Origin: DASXMR01 sp036495525
Lineage (GTDB): Bacteria; Actinomycetota; Actinomycetes; Streptosporangiales; Streptosporangiaceae
NCBI GenBank assembly: GCA_036495525.1
Contig: DASXMR010000142.1
Span: 1-34,226, forward strand
DNA length: 34,226 nucleotides
Direction: 5' to 3'
The translations under genes and the position numbers were made by a program. Of this stretch, positions 1 through 6,848 are shown in pieces. A model generated the notes under the pieces. The model was given only the letters and a program-made list of their open reading frames with translations, searched no databases and was not told the DNA's origin. The first letter of the stretch is position 1, and the number at the start of each line of letters is the position of its first letter.

Positions 1-1
1 C

Positions 2-625
2 GGGGTCCTGACCCTGCGCTTCGCCAGGGAAGGCGAGGCCAGGGGGTTCGGGATCAGCGGATACGACCGCGATCTCAGTGCGGTACTGCAGGCCATGCTC
101 GGCGTCACCCTGCAGATCAGGGCGATCGCCGGGGGAGCCGATGGCGGCGGCCAGCGGGACCAGCACGGCTGGCCGGACGAGTCCCCGACCGGTGGCGGCC
201 AGGCGGGTGGCGGCCGTCAGGACGGCGGAGCTGAGCGGGGCGGCGGGCCGTATCGGGACGGCACGCAGCAGGGCCGCGGCCAGCGGGGCGACGGCCAGCG
301 GGGCGCGGGCCAGCCAGGCGGCGGGCAGCGGGGCGGGCCAGCGCAGCGCGGCTCGGCGGGCCAGGCACAGCAGGACCGGGACGCCGTGGATGCGAGGCAC
401 GATCGCGCCCTAGCGCGCGGCGGACAACCGGGCGGGCCTGCCGCCGGTGGGCGGGCCAGCGCCAGCGCCAGGGCAGCGGGGCAGGGCAGCGGGCAGCACC
501 TGGCAGCCGGGCTGGCCGGCGATGCTGACATGGCCGATCCGGCGGACGCCAACGCGCTGACCGGGATCGACCTGATCGAGCGCGAGCTCGGCGGCCGGCT
601 GATCGGCGAAACCGGCGAGCCGTAA
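2..625 (+). CDS. dnaX: DNA polymerase III subunit gamma/tau, C-terminal part (5' end outside window)
   Basis: The frame is open from the window edge. The product is the clamp-loader subunit of DNA polymerase III, which loads the sliding clamp and ties the polymerase cores together at the fork. The first 40 or so visible residues (LTLRFAREGE, GFGISGYDRDLSAVLQ) look like the end of the last folded domain of actinobacterial DnaX. About 110 residues very rich in Gly, Gln, Arg and Ala follow, a low-complexity linker. The gene closes with LTGIDLIERELGGRLIGE, the kind of tail found in Streptomyces DnaX. The ATPase half is not visible. The following ybaB and recR genes are the usual neighbours in this phylum and support the call. 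The Gln/Gly/Arg-rich linker is unusual; related linkers are more often Pro/Ala-rich. Confidence 0.88.
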   Translation, partial: GVLTLRFAREGEARGFGISGYDRDLSAVLQAMLGVTLQIRAIAGGADGGGQRDQHGWPDESPTGGGQAGGGRQDGGAERGGGPYRDGTQQGRGQRGDGQRGAGQPGGGQRGGPAQRGSAGQAQQDRDAVDARHDRALARGGQPGGPAAGGRASASARAAGQGSGQHLAAGLAGDADMADPADANALTGIDLIERELGGRLIGETGEP

Positions 626-884
626 CCCTGGCCGGGCCAGCAGCCTGGCTCAGCAAGTGGCCGCTGGCAGCTCACCGCGATGACCGCCGCCGCTGGCTGA
701 TCGCCTGGACTGGCGAGCCTGAGCGCCGGCCAGCCAGCTATCACGGTCAGCTCCGGCGAGCGGTGCTGCCTCCTGCCCGCGCGAGGTCATAGGCTCGAAC
801 GGACAGGATCGCGCGGCAGCCAGCACGCCACCGGGCGGTCGCAGTTGAGCACGCCGGACGGCGGGCACAGGAATTGGGGGCATC
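626..884. other. Intergenic region between dnaX and ybaB
   Basis: This 259-base gap shows no convincing reading frame on either strand and no recognisable tRNA or signal-recognition-particle RNA, which can occur near dnaX. Just after the dnaX stop there is a perfect 13-base palindrome, CTGGCCGGGCCAG (628-640), too short to be called a terminator with confidence. A run of five G residues at 876-880 serves as ribosome binding site for ybaB. I could not place a promoter. Confidence 0.5.
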
Positions 885-1310
885 GTGGACCCTGGCGGCC
901 AGCTGGACATGCAGCAGCTTCTCGCCGCTGCCCAGCAGATGCAGAGCCAGCTCATGAACGCGCACCAGGAGCTTGCCGACGCCACGGTGGAGGGCACGGC
1001 AGGCGGCGGCCTGGTCACCGCCGTCGTCAACGGGCAGGGCGAGCTAGTCGACATCACGATCGCGGCTGAGGCTATCGACCCTGGCGATCCGCAGGAGACC
1101 GCGCAGACGCTCGCCGACCTCGTGCTCGCCGCCTGCCGCGACGCTTACCGGGCCGCCTCCGAGCTGCAGCAGGAGAAGATGGGTCCGTTCGCCGCCGGAT
1201 TCGGCGGCGGAGAAGGGATTCCCGGCATGCCGGGGCTCCCTGGCATGCCGGGCGCTCCGGAGGCGCCAGGCGCGCCGCCCGGCCTGCCTGAGCCGGGCAG
1301 CGAGCCCTGA
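885..1310 (+). CDS. ybaB: YbaB/EbfC family nucleoid-associated DNA-binding protein
   Basis: The 141-residue product is a small dimeric DNA-binding protein of the YbaB/EbfC family, thought to organise the nucleoid and usually encoded directly before recR. The N-terminal half carries the family pattern MQQLLAAAQQMQSQLMNA, then a beta-rich centre (GGGLVTAVVNGQGELVDITI) and a helix with DLVLAACRDAYRAA. The start is GTG at 885 with a G-rich ribosome binding site just before it; the N-terminus then matches the VxPGG start of Streptomyces homologues. The last 35 residues are Gly/Pro/Met-rich with five consecutive G-x-P triplets, longer than the short Gly-rich tail I know from relatives. The stop is one base from the recR start, so the two are probably co-translated. 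Confidence 0.95.
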   Translation: MDPGGQLDMQQLLAAAQQMQSQLMNAHQELADATVEGTAGGGLVTAVVNGQGELVDITIAAEAIDPGDPQETAQTLADLVLAACRDAYRAASELQQEKMGPFAAGFGGGEGIPGMPGLPGMPGAPEAPGAPPGLPEPGSEP

Positions 1311-1311
1311 G

Positions 1312-1911
1312 GTGTATGAGGGAATCGTCCAGAGCCTGATCGAGGAGCTGGGCCAGCTTCCCGGCGTCGGGCCCAAGGGCGCCCAGCGGATCGCGTTCTT
1401 CCTGCTGTCGGCTGACCCGGAGGACGTACGCCGGCTCGCTTCCGTGCTGATCGAGGTCACCGAGAAGGCGCGGTTCTGCCGCACCTGCGGCAACGTCGCC
1501 GAGCAGGAGGAGTGCCGGATCTGCCGGGATCCGCGCCGCGACCTGTCGGTCATCTGCGTCGTGGAGGAGGCCAAGGATGTCGCCGCGATCGAGCGGATCC
1601 GCGAGTTCCGCGGCCGCTACCATGTCCTCGGCGGCGCGATCAGCCCGATCGACGGGATCGGCCCCGACGACCTGCGGATCAAGGAGCTGATGGCCCGCCT
1701 GGCGGACGGGGGCGTCACCGAGCTGATCCTGGCCACCGACCCGAATCTTGAGGGCGAGGCCACGGCTACTTACCTGGCGCGGCTGGTCCGGGACCTCGGC
1801 CTGCGGGTCACCCGGCCTGCCAGCGGGCTGCCGGTCGGGGGCGACCTGGAGTACGCCGACGAGGTCACGCTCGGGCGGGCATTCGAGGGACGGAGGCTGC
1901 TAGATGTCTAG
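1312..1911 (+). CDS. recR: Recombination mediator protein RecR
   Basis: RecR works with RecF and RecO to load RecA at single-stranded gaps during recombinational repair. The 199 residues match the family from end to end: a helix-hairpin-helix region (LPGVGPKGAQRIAF, residues 16-29), a four-cysteine zinc finger (Cys56, Cys59, Cys68, Cys71), a Toprim domain beginning VICVVEEAKDV and containing ATDPNLEGEATATYL, and the conserved end LEYADEVTLGRAFEGRRLL. The start is GTG at 1312, one base after the ybaB stop; MYEGIVQ is the standard actinobacterial N-terminus. Nothing is missing and the length is normal. Confidence 0.98.
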   Translation: MYEGIVQSLIEELGQLPGVGPKGAQRIAFFLLSADPEDVRRLASVLIEVTEKARFCRTCGNVAEQEECRICRDPRRDLSVICVVEEAKDVAAIERIREFRGRYHVLGGAISPIDGIGPDDLRIKELMARLADGGVTELILATDPNLEGEATATYLARLVRDLGLRVTRPASGLPVGGDLEYADEVTLGRAFEGRRLLDV

Positions 1912-1950
1912 GCAGGCGGCTGCTCTGCGGAAGCAGCGCGGGATTCAGGC

Positions 1951-2520
1951 ATGAGCCGTAACGAGACCGGCCAGTACCCGCCGCCGTCCTCAGCCGAGGA
2001 CTGGCGGCCGCTGGCCGACCGGATCGCGCGGAACGCGCAGGACTACCTGGACGGGCTGGCGGCGGTGGCCGGCGGCGAGGGCAGCGATGAGGTGGTGCCG
2101 CTGCTGCTGCTCGAGGTCGCGCAGGTGATGCTCGCCGGGGCGCAGCTGGGCGCCAGCAAGGACGTGATCCTCGCGGGGAACGCAGAACCGGACGTCGGCG
2201 CCGACCCGGACCTAGATCAGCTGCGGACCGGACTGGCGAGCCGGCTGCTCACCGTCGACGGCTACGCCGAGCTGTTCGACCCGTACCAGGACACTCAGGC
2301 CAGCCAGTTCCGCCTCTCCGACGACCTCGCCGCGGTCGCCGCTGACCTGATCCACGGGCTCAAGCACTATCAGGCTGGCCGGACCGCCGAGGCTCTGTGG
2401 TGGTGGCAGTTCTCCTACGTGAACCACTGGGGCACGCACGGCGGTGCCGCGCTGCGGGCGCTGCACTCGGTGGTCGCGCACGCCAGGCTGGACGTCGCTG
2501 AGGAGCAGACCACCCAGTGA
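1951..2520 (+). CDS. DUF5063 domain-containing protein
   Basis: The 189-residue product matches the DUF5063 family, small cytoplasmic, probably all-helical proteins of unknown function found almost always between recR and aspartate kinase in actinobacteria. Recognisable parts are the N-terminal helix with DWRPLADRIARNAQDYLDGL, a middle segment ending LFDPYQD, and a Trp-rich stretch near residues 147-160 (EALWWWQFSYVNHWGTH) that is the strongest family signature. No catalytic motif, signal peptide or membrane segment is visible. It follows recR by 39 bases, and its stop lies 76 bases before the lysC start, so it may belong to either transcript. The conserved position suggests a housekeeping role, but none can be named. 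Confidence 0.88.
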   Translation: MSRNETGQYPPPSSAEDWRPLADRIARNAQDYLDGLAAVAGGEGSDEVVPLLLLEVAQVMLAGAQLGASKDVILAGNAEPDVGADPDLDQLRTGLASRLLTVDGYAELFDPYQDTQASQFRLSDDLAAVAADLIHGLKHYQAGRTAEALWWWQFSYVNHWGTHGGAALRALHSVVAHARLDVAEEQTTQ

Positions 2521-2596
2521 GGCCAGCCAGCCAGCCCGGCCCCGCGGATACACTCAGGACCGTCTGACGCCAGCCGAGCGGAGGAGCGGCGCGCCC

Positions 2597-3871
2597 GTGA
2601 CCCTAGTCGTACAGAAGTACGGTGGCTCCTCGGTGGCGGACGCCGACGGCATCAAGCGGGTCGCGCAGCGGATCGTCGCGACGCGCAAGGCGGGCAGCTC
2701 GGTCGTGGTCGTCGTGTCGGCGATGGGCGATACCACCGACGAGCTGCGCGACCTCGCCAACCAGGTGAGCCCCCTGCCGCCCGGCCGCGAGCTGGACATG
2801 CTGCTGACGGCCGGCGAGCGGATCTCGATGGCGCTGCTGGCCATGGCGATCGCCAACCTCGGCCTTGAGGGCCGCTCGTTCACCGGTTCGCAGGCCGGCG
2901 TGATCACCGACTCGGCGCACGGCCGGGCGCGGATCATCGATATCACGCCTGGCCGGATCCAGGCCGCGCTCGATGCGGGCGCCATCCCGATCGTGGCCGG
3001 CTTCCAGGGCGTGTCGCAGAGCACGAAGGACATCACCACGCTGGGCCGCGGCGCGTCGGACACCACCGCCGTCGCGCTAGCCGCTGCGCTGCACGCGGAC
3101 GTCTGCGAGATCTATACCGACGTCGACGGCATCTTCACCGCCGACCCGCGCATCGTCCCGGCGGCGTGCCGCATCCCGCGGATCTCCTACGAGGAGATGC
3201 TGGAGATGGCGGCGTGCGGCGCCAAGGTGCTGATGCTGCGCTGCGTGGAGTACGCGCGGCGGTACGACATCCCGATCCACGTGCGCTCGTCTTTCAGCAG
3301 CAGGCCGGGCACCTGGGTCACGGACACCGGGCAGGAGACGAGGGGCGACGTGGAGCAGGCGATCATCTCCGGGGTCGCGCATGACCGCGGCGAGGCGAAG
3401 ATCACCGTCGTGGGCGTGCCGGACAAAGTCGGCGAGGCTGCCAGGATCTTCCGCGTGATCGCGGGCGCGGAGATCAACATCGACATGATCGTGCAGAACA
3501 TCTCCGCCGCCGCCACCGGCCGGACCGACATCTCGTTCACGCTGCCGCGCGAGGACGGCCAGGCCGCCATGACCGCGCTGCGCCAGCTGCAGCAGGAAAT
3601 CGGCTTTGATTCGCTGCTGTATGACGACCGGATCGGCAAGGTGTCGGTGGTCGGCGCCGGGATGCGCACGCATCCTGGCGTCAGCGCCGCGTTCTTCGGC
3701 GCGCTCGCCGACGCGGGCGTCAACATCGAGATGATCTCCACCTCGGAGATCAGGATCTCGGTGGTGGTGGACGAGAACGACGTCCAGGCGGCCGTCACGG
3801 CCGCGCACCGTGCGTTCGACCTGGAAGGCGGGCAGGAAGAAGCAGTCGTCTACGGCGGTACCGGCCGATGA
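2597..3871 (+). CDS. lysC: Aspartate kinase (alpha subunit)
   Basis: Aspartate kinase phosphorylates L-aspartate, the first step towards lysine, threonine, methionine and diaminopimelate. The 424-residue protein starts VTLVVQKYGGSSVADADGI, the ATP-binding KYGGSS signature, and contains the catalytic-domain segments GERISMALLAMAI and TTLGRGASDTTAVALA, followed by two ACT domains (near residues 265-340 and 345-415) that bind the feedback inhibitors lysine and threonine. The start is GTG at 2597 with GGAGGA about 11 bases upstream; the frame is open further upstream, but those residues do not match the family. The length equals the roughly 421 residues usual in actinobacteria. The stop overlaps the asd start (ATGA). 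An internal start for a beta subunit is annotated separately. Confidence 0.98.
   Translation: MTLVVQKYGGSSVADADGIKRVAQRIVATRKAGSSVVVVVSAMGDTTDELRDLANQVSPLPPGRELDMLLTAGERISMALLAMAIANLGLEGRSFTGSQAGVITDSAHGRARIIDITPGRIQAALDAGAIPIVAGFQGVSQSTKDITTLGRGASDTTAVALAAALHADVCEIYTDVDGIFTADPRIVPAACRIPRISYEEMLEMAACGAKVLMLRCVEYARRYDIPIHVRSSFSSRPGTWVTDTGQETRGDVEQAIISGVAHDRGEAKITVVGVPDKVGEAARIFRVIAGAEINIDMIVQNISAAATGRTDISFTLPREDGQAAMTALRQLQQEIGFDSLLYDDRIGKVSVVGAGMRTHPGVSAAFFGALADAGVNIEMISTSEIRISVVVDENDVQAAVTAAHRAFDLEGGQEEAVVYGGTGR
3350..3871 (+). CDS. lysC: Probable internal translation start: aspartate kinase beta subunit
   Basis: In Corynebacterium and Bacillus, aspartate kinase is an alpha2beta2 enzyme whose beta subunit is made from an in-frame start inside the same gene and consists of the two regulatory ACT domains. 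Here a GTG at 3350 opens VEQAIISGVAHDRGEAKITV, which aligns with the known corynebacterial beta start (MEEAVLTGVATDKSEAKVTV). Purine-rich sequence stands just upstream (AGGAG at 3333-3337 and GAGGGG at 3339-3344), the second at a workable distance. The product would have 173 residues and consist only of the ACT pair. This is inference by alignment and ribosome-site appearance; the protein itself is not shown. Confidence 0.6.
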   Translation: MEQAIISGVAHDRGEAKITVVGVPDKVGEAARIFRVIAGAEINIDMIVQNISAAATGRTDISFTLPREDGQAAMTALRQLQQEIGFDSLLYDDRIGKVSVVGAGMRTHPGVSAAFFGALADAGVNIEMISTSEIRISVVVDENDVQAAVTAAHRAFDLEGGQEEAVVYGGTGR

Positions 3872-4923
3872 GCCGGCGGCCGGTGCTCGGCATCGTCGGC
3901 GCGACCGGCGCGGTCGGCAGCGTCATGCGTGACGTGGTTTCCACCAGGGCAGACGTCTGGGGCGAGGTGCGGCTCATCGCTTCGGCCCGGTCTGCCGGCC
4001 GGATGCTGCGGGTGCGCGGCACCGAGGTCGCGGTGCAGGAGCTGCGCCCCGAGGTCTTCGACGGCATGGACCTGGCCATGTTCGACGTGCCCGACGAGGT
4101 CTCAGCGCAGTGGGCGCCGGTCGCCGTGCAGCGGGGCGTCGTGGTGATCGACAAGTCGGGCGCGTTCCGGATGGATCCGCGGGTCCCGCTCGTGGTGCCG
4201 GAGGTGAATCCGGAGACGGCGGCCGACCGGCCGCTCGGCATCATCTCCGTGCCGAACTGCACCACCCTGGCGATGATCGTCACCGTCGCCGCGCTGCACC
4301 GGGCGTTCGGCCTGCGGGAGCTGGTTGCGGCGTCTTACCAGGCAGCCTCGGGCGCCGGCCAGGCGGGCACCGACTCGCTCTACGACCAGCTCGGCAAAGT
4401 CGCCGGGAACCGCGGGCTCGGCCAGCGGGCCGGTGACCTGCGCAGCGCGCTCGCCGATTTCGGCCCCTTCGGCGCGCCGCTGGCGCTGAACGTGGTTCCG
4501 TGGGCCGGCTCCCTGCGGGACGAGGGCTGGTCCTCGGAGGAACTGAAGCTCCGCAACGAGACCCGCAAGATCCTCGGCCTGCCAGGGCTGCGAGTCGCCG
4601 CGACCTGCGTCCGGGTCCCGGTCGTCACGGGGCACTCCCTCGCGCTGCACGCTGTCTTCGATCAGCCAGTCAGCCGCGAGCAGGCGCAGCAGGTGCTCAG
4701 CGACGCGCCGGGCGTGGTGCTGCTCGATGACCCGGAGCGCGGCGAGTACCCAACCCCCGCCGACACCGTGGGCACGGACCCGACCTGGGTCGGCCGGATC
4801 CGGCAGAGCCAGGACGACCCGCATGCCATCGACGCGTTCGTCTGCGGTGACAACCTGCGCAAGGGCGCCGCGCTCAACGCCGCTCAGATCGCCGAGCAGC
4901 TGGTCGCCGAGCTCGCCGCCTGA
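3868..4923 (+). CDS. asd: Aspartate-semialdehyde dehydrogenase
   Basis: Asd reduces aspartyl phosphate with NADPH to aspartate semialdehyde, the second step of the aspartate family and diaminopimelate pathway. The 351-residue protein has the nucleotide-binding start VLGIVGATGAVGSVM (residues 6-20), the active-site segment VPNCTTLAM with catalytic Cys131, the SYQAASGAG loop after it, and the base His256 in PVVTGHS. The length and the closing FVCGDNLRKGAALNAAQIAE are typical. The ATG overlaps the lysC stop as ATGA, so the substrate-linked pair is translationally coupled. A possible terminator follows at 4933. Confidence 0.98.
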   Translation: MSRRPVLGIVGATGAVGSVMRDVVSTRADVWGEVRLIASARSAGRMLRVRGTEVAVQELRPEVFDGMDLAMFDVPDEVSAQWAPVAVQRGVVVIDKSGAFRMDPRVPLVVPEVNPETAADRPLGIISVPNCTTLAMIVTVAALHRAFGLRELVAASYQAASGAGQAGTDSLYDQLGKVAGNRGLGQRAGDLRSALADFGPFGAPLALNVVPWAGSLRDEGWSSEELKLRNETRKILGLPGLRVAATCVRVPVVTGHSLALHAVFDQPVSREQAQQVLSDAPGVVLLDDPERGEYPTPADTVGTDPTWVGRIRQSQDDPHAIDAFVCGDNLRKGAALNAAQIAEQLVAELAA

Positions 4924-4932
4924 CCGGCACCG

Positions 4933-4953
4933 GCCTGCCGCCCGTCCGCAGGC
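4933..4953. terminator. Candidate stem-loop between asd and xylA
   Basis: GCCTGC (4933-4938) and GCAGGC (4948-4953) form a perfect 6-bp stem with a 9-base loop, placed 10 bases after the asd stop and 50 bases after the stop of the convergent xylA gene. There is no U-tract, as is normal in such GC-rich genomes. It could serve either strand, but the short stem keeps confidence low. Confidence 0.4.
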
Positions 4954-5003
4954 TGCCGGGCCAGCCGATTCCGGCCAGGTCATGGCGGCCGGCCCGGCTC
5001 GCG

Positions 5004-6167
5004 CTACCGCACCCCGTACAGGTACTCAAGGGCCAGCTGGTCGAGCCGCTCGAAGGCCATGCCCCGCTCGGCGAGCCCGGCAACGTCCGGCATGAACCCC
5101 GCGACGTCCCGCCACGTCTCGCCGTCGGCGAGCGTCGGCAGCGCGAGCTCGCCGACCCGGGCGGCCAGCAGTGCGTCCTGAACTTCCTGGTCGGCCCGGA
5201 ACGCGCGTACCTTCTCCCGCAGGATCAGGTAGTTGCGCATGCACGCGGCCGCTGACTCCCACACCCCGTCGTCGTCCTCGGTGCGCGGCGGCTTGTAGTC
5301 GAAGTGCACGACGCCGTCGTAGCCGCCAGCCTCGAGCGCGTCCACGACCCAGAACGCGCCGCGCGCGTTTCCGGCCCCGAACCGCAGGTCCTGGTCATAG
5401 CGAGGGCCGTTCTGGCCATTCAGGTCGATATGGAAGAGCTTGCCGTGCCAGAGCGCCTGACTGATCGCGTGGGCGTAGTTGAGCCCGGCCATCTCCTCGT
5501 GGCCGACCTCAGGGTTGATGCCGACAAGCTCCTGGTGCTCGAGCTCGCTGATGAAGGCCAGCGCGTGGCCGGCGGTCGGCAGCAGGATGTCGCCGCGCGG
5601 CTCGTTGGGCTTGGGCTCGATGGCAAACCGCAGCGGGTACCCGCGGTCGATGACGTACTGACCGAGCACGTCGAACGCTTCCTTGTACCTGGCGAGCGCC
5701 GCCCGCACGTCCTTGCTGGCCCCCGACTCGGCGCCCTCCCGGCCGCCCCAGCAGACGTAGATGCTGGCGCCCAGCTCAGCGGCCAGGTCCAGGTTGCGCA
5801 TCACCTTCGCCAGCGCGAACCGGCGGACAGCCCGGTCGTTGGCGGTGAACGCGCCCTCCTTGAAGATCGGGTGGCTGAACAGGTTGGTGGTGGCCGTCGT
5901 CACCACCAGCCCGGTGTCGGCGAGCGCCTGCCGGAAGCCGGCAATCCGCTTGTCCCGGTCGGCGTCGCTCGCGTCGAAGTCGAACACGTCGTTGTCGTGG
6001 AAGTTGACGCCGTACGCGCCCAGCTCGGCGAGCTTGCGGACGGCGCGGTCGGCTGGCATCGGCGGGCGCACGGCTGGGCCGAAAACGTCGACGCCCTGCC
6101 AGCCCACGGTCCAGATGCCGAACGAGAATCGGTCGGCCCGCGTTGGTGCGTACCGGTCAGCGGTCAT
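5004..6167 (-). CDS. xylA: Xylose isomerase
   Basis: Xylose isomerase interconverts D-xylose and D-xylulose (and glucose and fructose) with two divalent metals. The 387-residue protein is the short class I form known from Streptomyces. Catalytic and metal residues are all present with a constant shift of three relative to the well-studied Streptomyces enzyme: His57 in FHDND, Glu184 and Lys186 in EPKPNEPRGD, Glu220 and His223 in NPEVGHE, Asp248, Asp258, Asp260 and Asp290. The ATG at 6167 is preceded on its strand by GAAAGGA at good spacing. No xylulokinase, transporter or ROK repressor lies nearby, so regulation cannot be read from context. The gene stands alone, converging on asd. Confidence 0.98.
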   Translation of the reverse strand: MTADRYAPTRADRFSFGIWTVGWQGVDVFGPAVRPPMPADRAVRKLAELGAYGVNFHDNDVFDFDASDADRDKRIAGFRQALADTGLVVTTATTNLFSHPIFKEGAFTANDRAVRRFALAKVMRNLDLAAELGASIYVCWGGREGAESGASKDVRAALARYKEAFDVLGQYVIDRGYPLRFAIEPKPNEPRGDILLPTAGHALAFISELEHQELVGINPEVGHEEMAGLNYAHAISQALWHGKLFHIDLNGQNGPRYDQDLRFGAGNARGAFWVVDALEAGGYDGVVHFDYKPPRTEDDDGVWESAAACMRNYLILREKVRAFRADQEVQDALLAARVGELALPTLADGETWRDVAGFMPDVAGLAERGMAFERLDQLALEYLYGVR

Positions 6168-6217
6168 GGTCGTGATTCCTTTCTCCGATCGGGTGGCCGC
6201 ACGCCGCAGGCCGAAGC

Positions 6218-6577
6218 TCAGCGCATGATCCCCACGGGCAGCCGCGCGTCGATCACCAGGTAGACCGCGCCGACGACGACACCGGTGGCCAGCAGCTCGG
6301 CGGCCAGCGCGGCGCCGCCCTGGCCGGGAACGAGCAGGAAAATCGCCACCAGCAGCGGCGTCACGAACAAGATGAGCGTCAGCCCAGCGCGGGACGGCAG
6401 CGCGGGGAATTGCAGAATCCGTTCTGGGTTGATCGACACGGCCACGGACAGCGGCCCGGTGAGGGCCGCGACGGCCCGGGCGAGTGCGACGGCGAAGTCG
6501 CTCCAGTCGCCGGCCGAGTGTGCCGCGCTCACCACGGCGCCTTGTGACGCGCCGGTCACCGCGGCGCTGTGGCCCAT
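6218..6577 (-). pseudogene. Membrane protein of an actinobacterial unknown family, probably truncated
   Basis: The frame encodes 119 residues. From memory, the segment DWSDFAVALARAVAALTG, then VAVSIN and the ALPSRAG-TLILF-LLVPGQ run resemble a family of conserved actinobacterial membrane proteins of about 150-180 residues with around four membrane helices and a GLLFVAVSIN motif. Here that motif reads GPLSVAVSIN, two or three hydrophobic segments are visible (near residues 30-48, 64-83 and 88-108), and the protein stops after IDARLPVGIMR, where the family normally continues. The stop lies only 50 bases before the xylA start, leaving no room for the rest. This suggests a C-terminal truncation left by a past rearrangement. 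It may still be expressed as a short protein; the ribosome site before ATG 6577 is weak. Confidence 0.45.
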
Positions 6578-6604
6578 GGGCTCACAGCCTAGGGCCCGGC
6601 GCGG

Positions 6605-6730
6605 TCAGTGCGCTCCGCGGTCCCGGCCCGAGCCCCGGCCCCGGCGGCCAAGCAGCCGCAGCCCGACCAGCCCGAGCCCGGCCCCGAATATCAGCCACGG
6701 GATAAGGACAAGCAGATCAGCGCTGATCAC
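6605..6730 (-). CDS. Small single-helix membrane protein (41 residues), unknown
   Basis: A short frame on the minus strand starts with GTG at 6730, preceded by a clear GGAGG seven bases upstream, and ends at 6605. The product begins MISADLLVLIPWLIFGAGLG, continues LVGLRLLGRRG, and ends in a strongly basic tail (GRRGRGSGRDRGAH). This is one membrane helix (about residues 5-26) followed by a positively charged cytoplasmic tail, the topology of small regulatory or accessory membrane proteins. A TATAAG hexamer lies 28 bases upstream of the start. An in-frame ATG six codons earlier would also work. I do not recognise a family. It is not KdpF, the small potassium ATPase subunit, whose sequence differs. 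Confidence 0.6.
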   Translation of the reverse strand: MISADLLVLIPWLIFGAGLGLVGLRLLGRRGRGSGRDRGAH

Positions 6731-6815
6731 CCGTCCGCCTCCGATCATTCTTGTCGCCCCTTATACGCCATCAGCAGATCACCCGGCCGAGACGAATGCG
6801 TGGAGGCCTTGTGCC

Positions 6816-6836
6816 GGCCGGATGGAGACGCCGGCC
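6816..6836 (-). terminator. Candidate terminator after the histidine kinase gene
   Basis: GGCCGG (6816-6821) and CCGGCC (6831-6836) form a perfect stem with a 9-base loop, 12 bases beyond the stop codon of the kinase gene. Adjacent GCCGGC sequences could extend or rearrange the structure. No U-tract is present. The position fits the end of the two-gene regulator-kinase transcript. Confidence 0.4.
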
Positions 6837-6848
6837 CGCCCTTCGCCG

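Noticed and set aside
626..884. Signal-recognition-particle RNA or tRNA near dnaX
   Set aside because: The conserved GGAGGTAGCGG-type apical loop of small SRP RNA and any cloverleaf pattern are absent.
5304..6263. Plus-strand open frame antisense to xylose isomerase
   Set aside because: The minus strand encodes a complete xylose isomerase with all metal ligands; the antisense frame is a GC-bias artefact.
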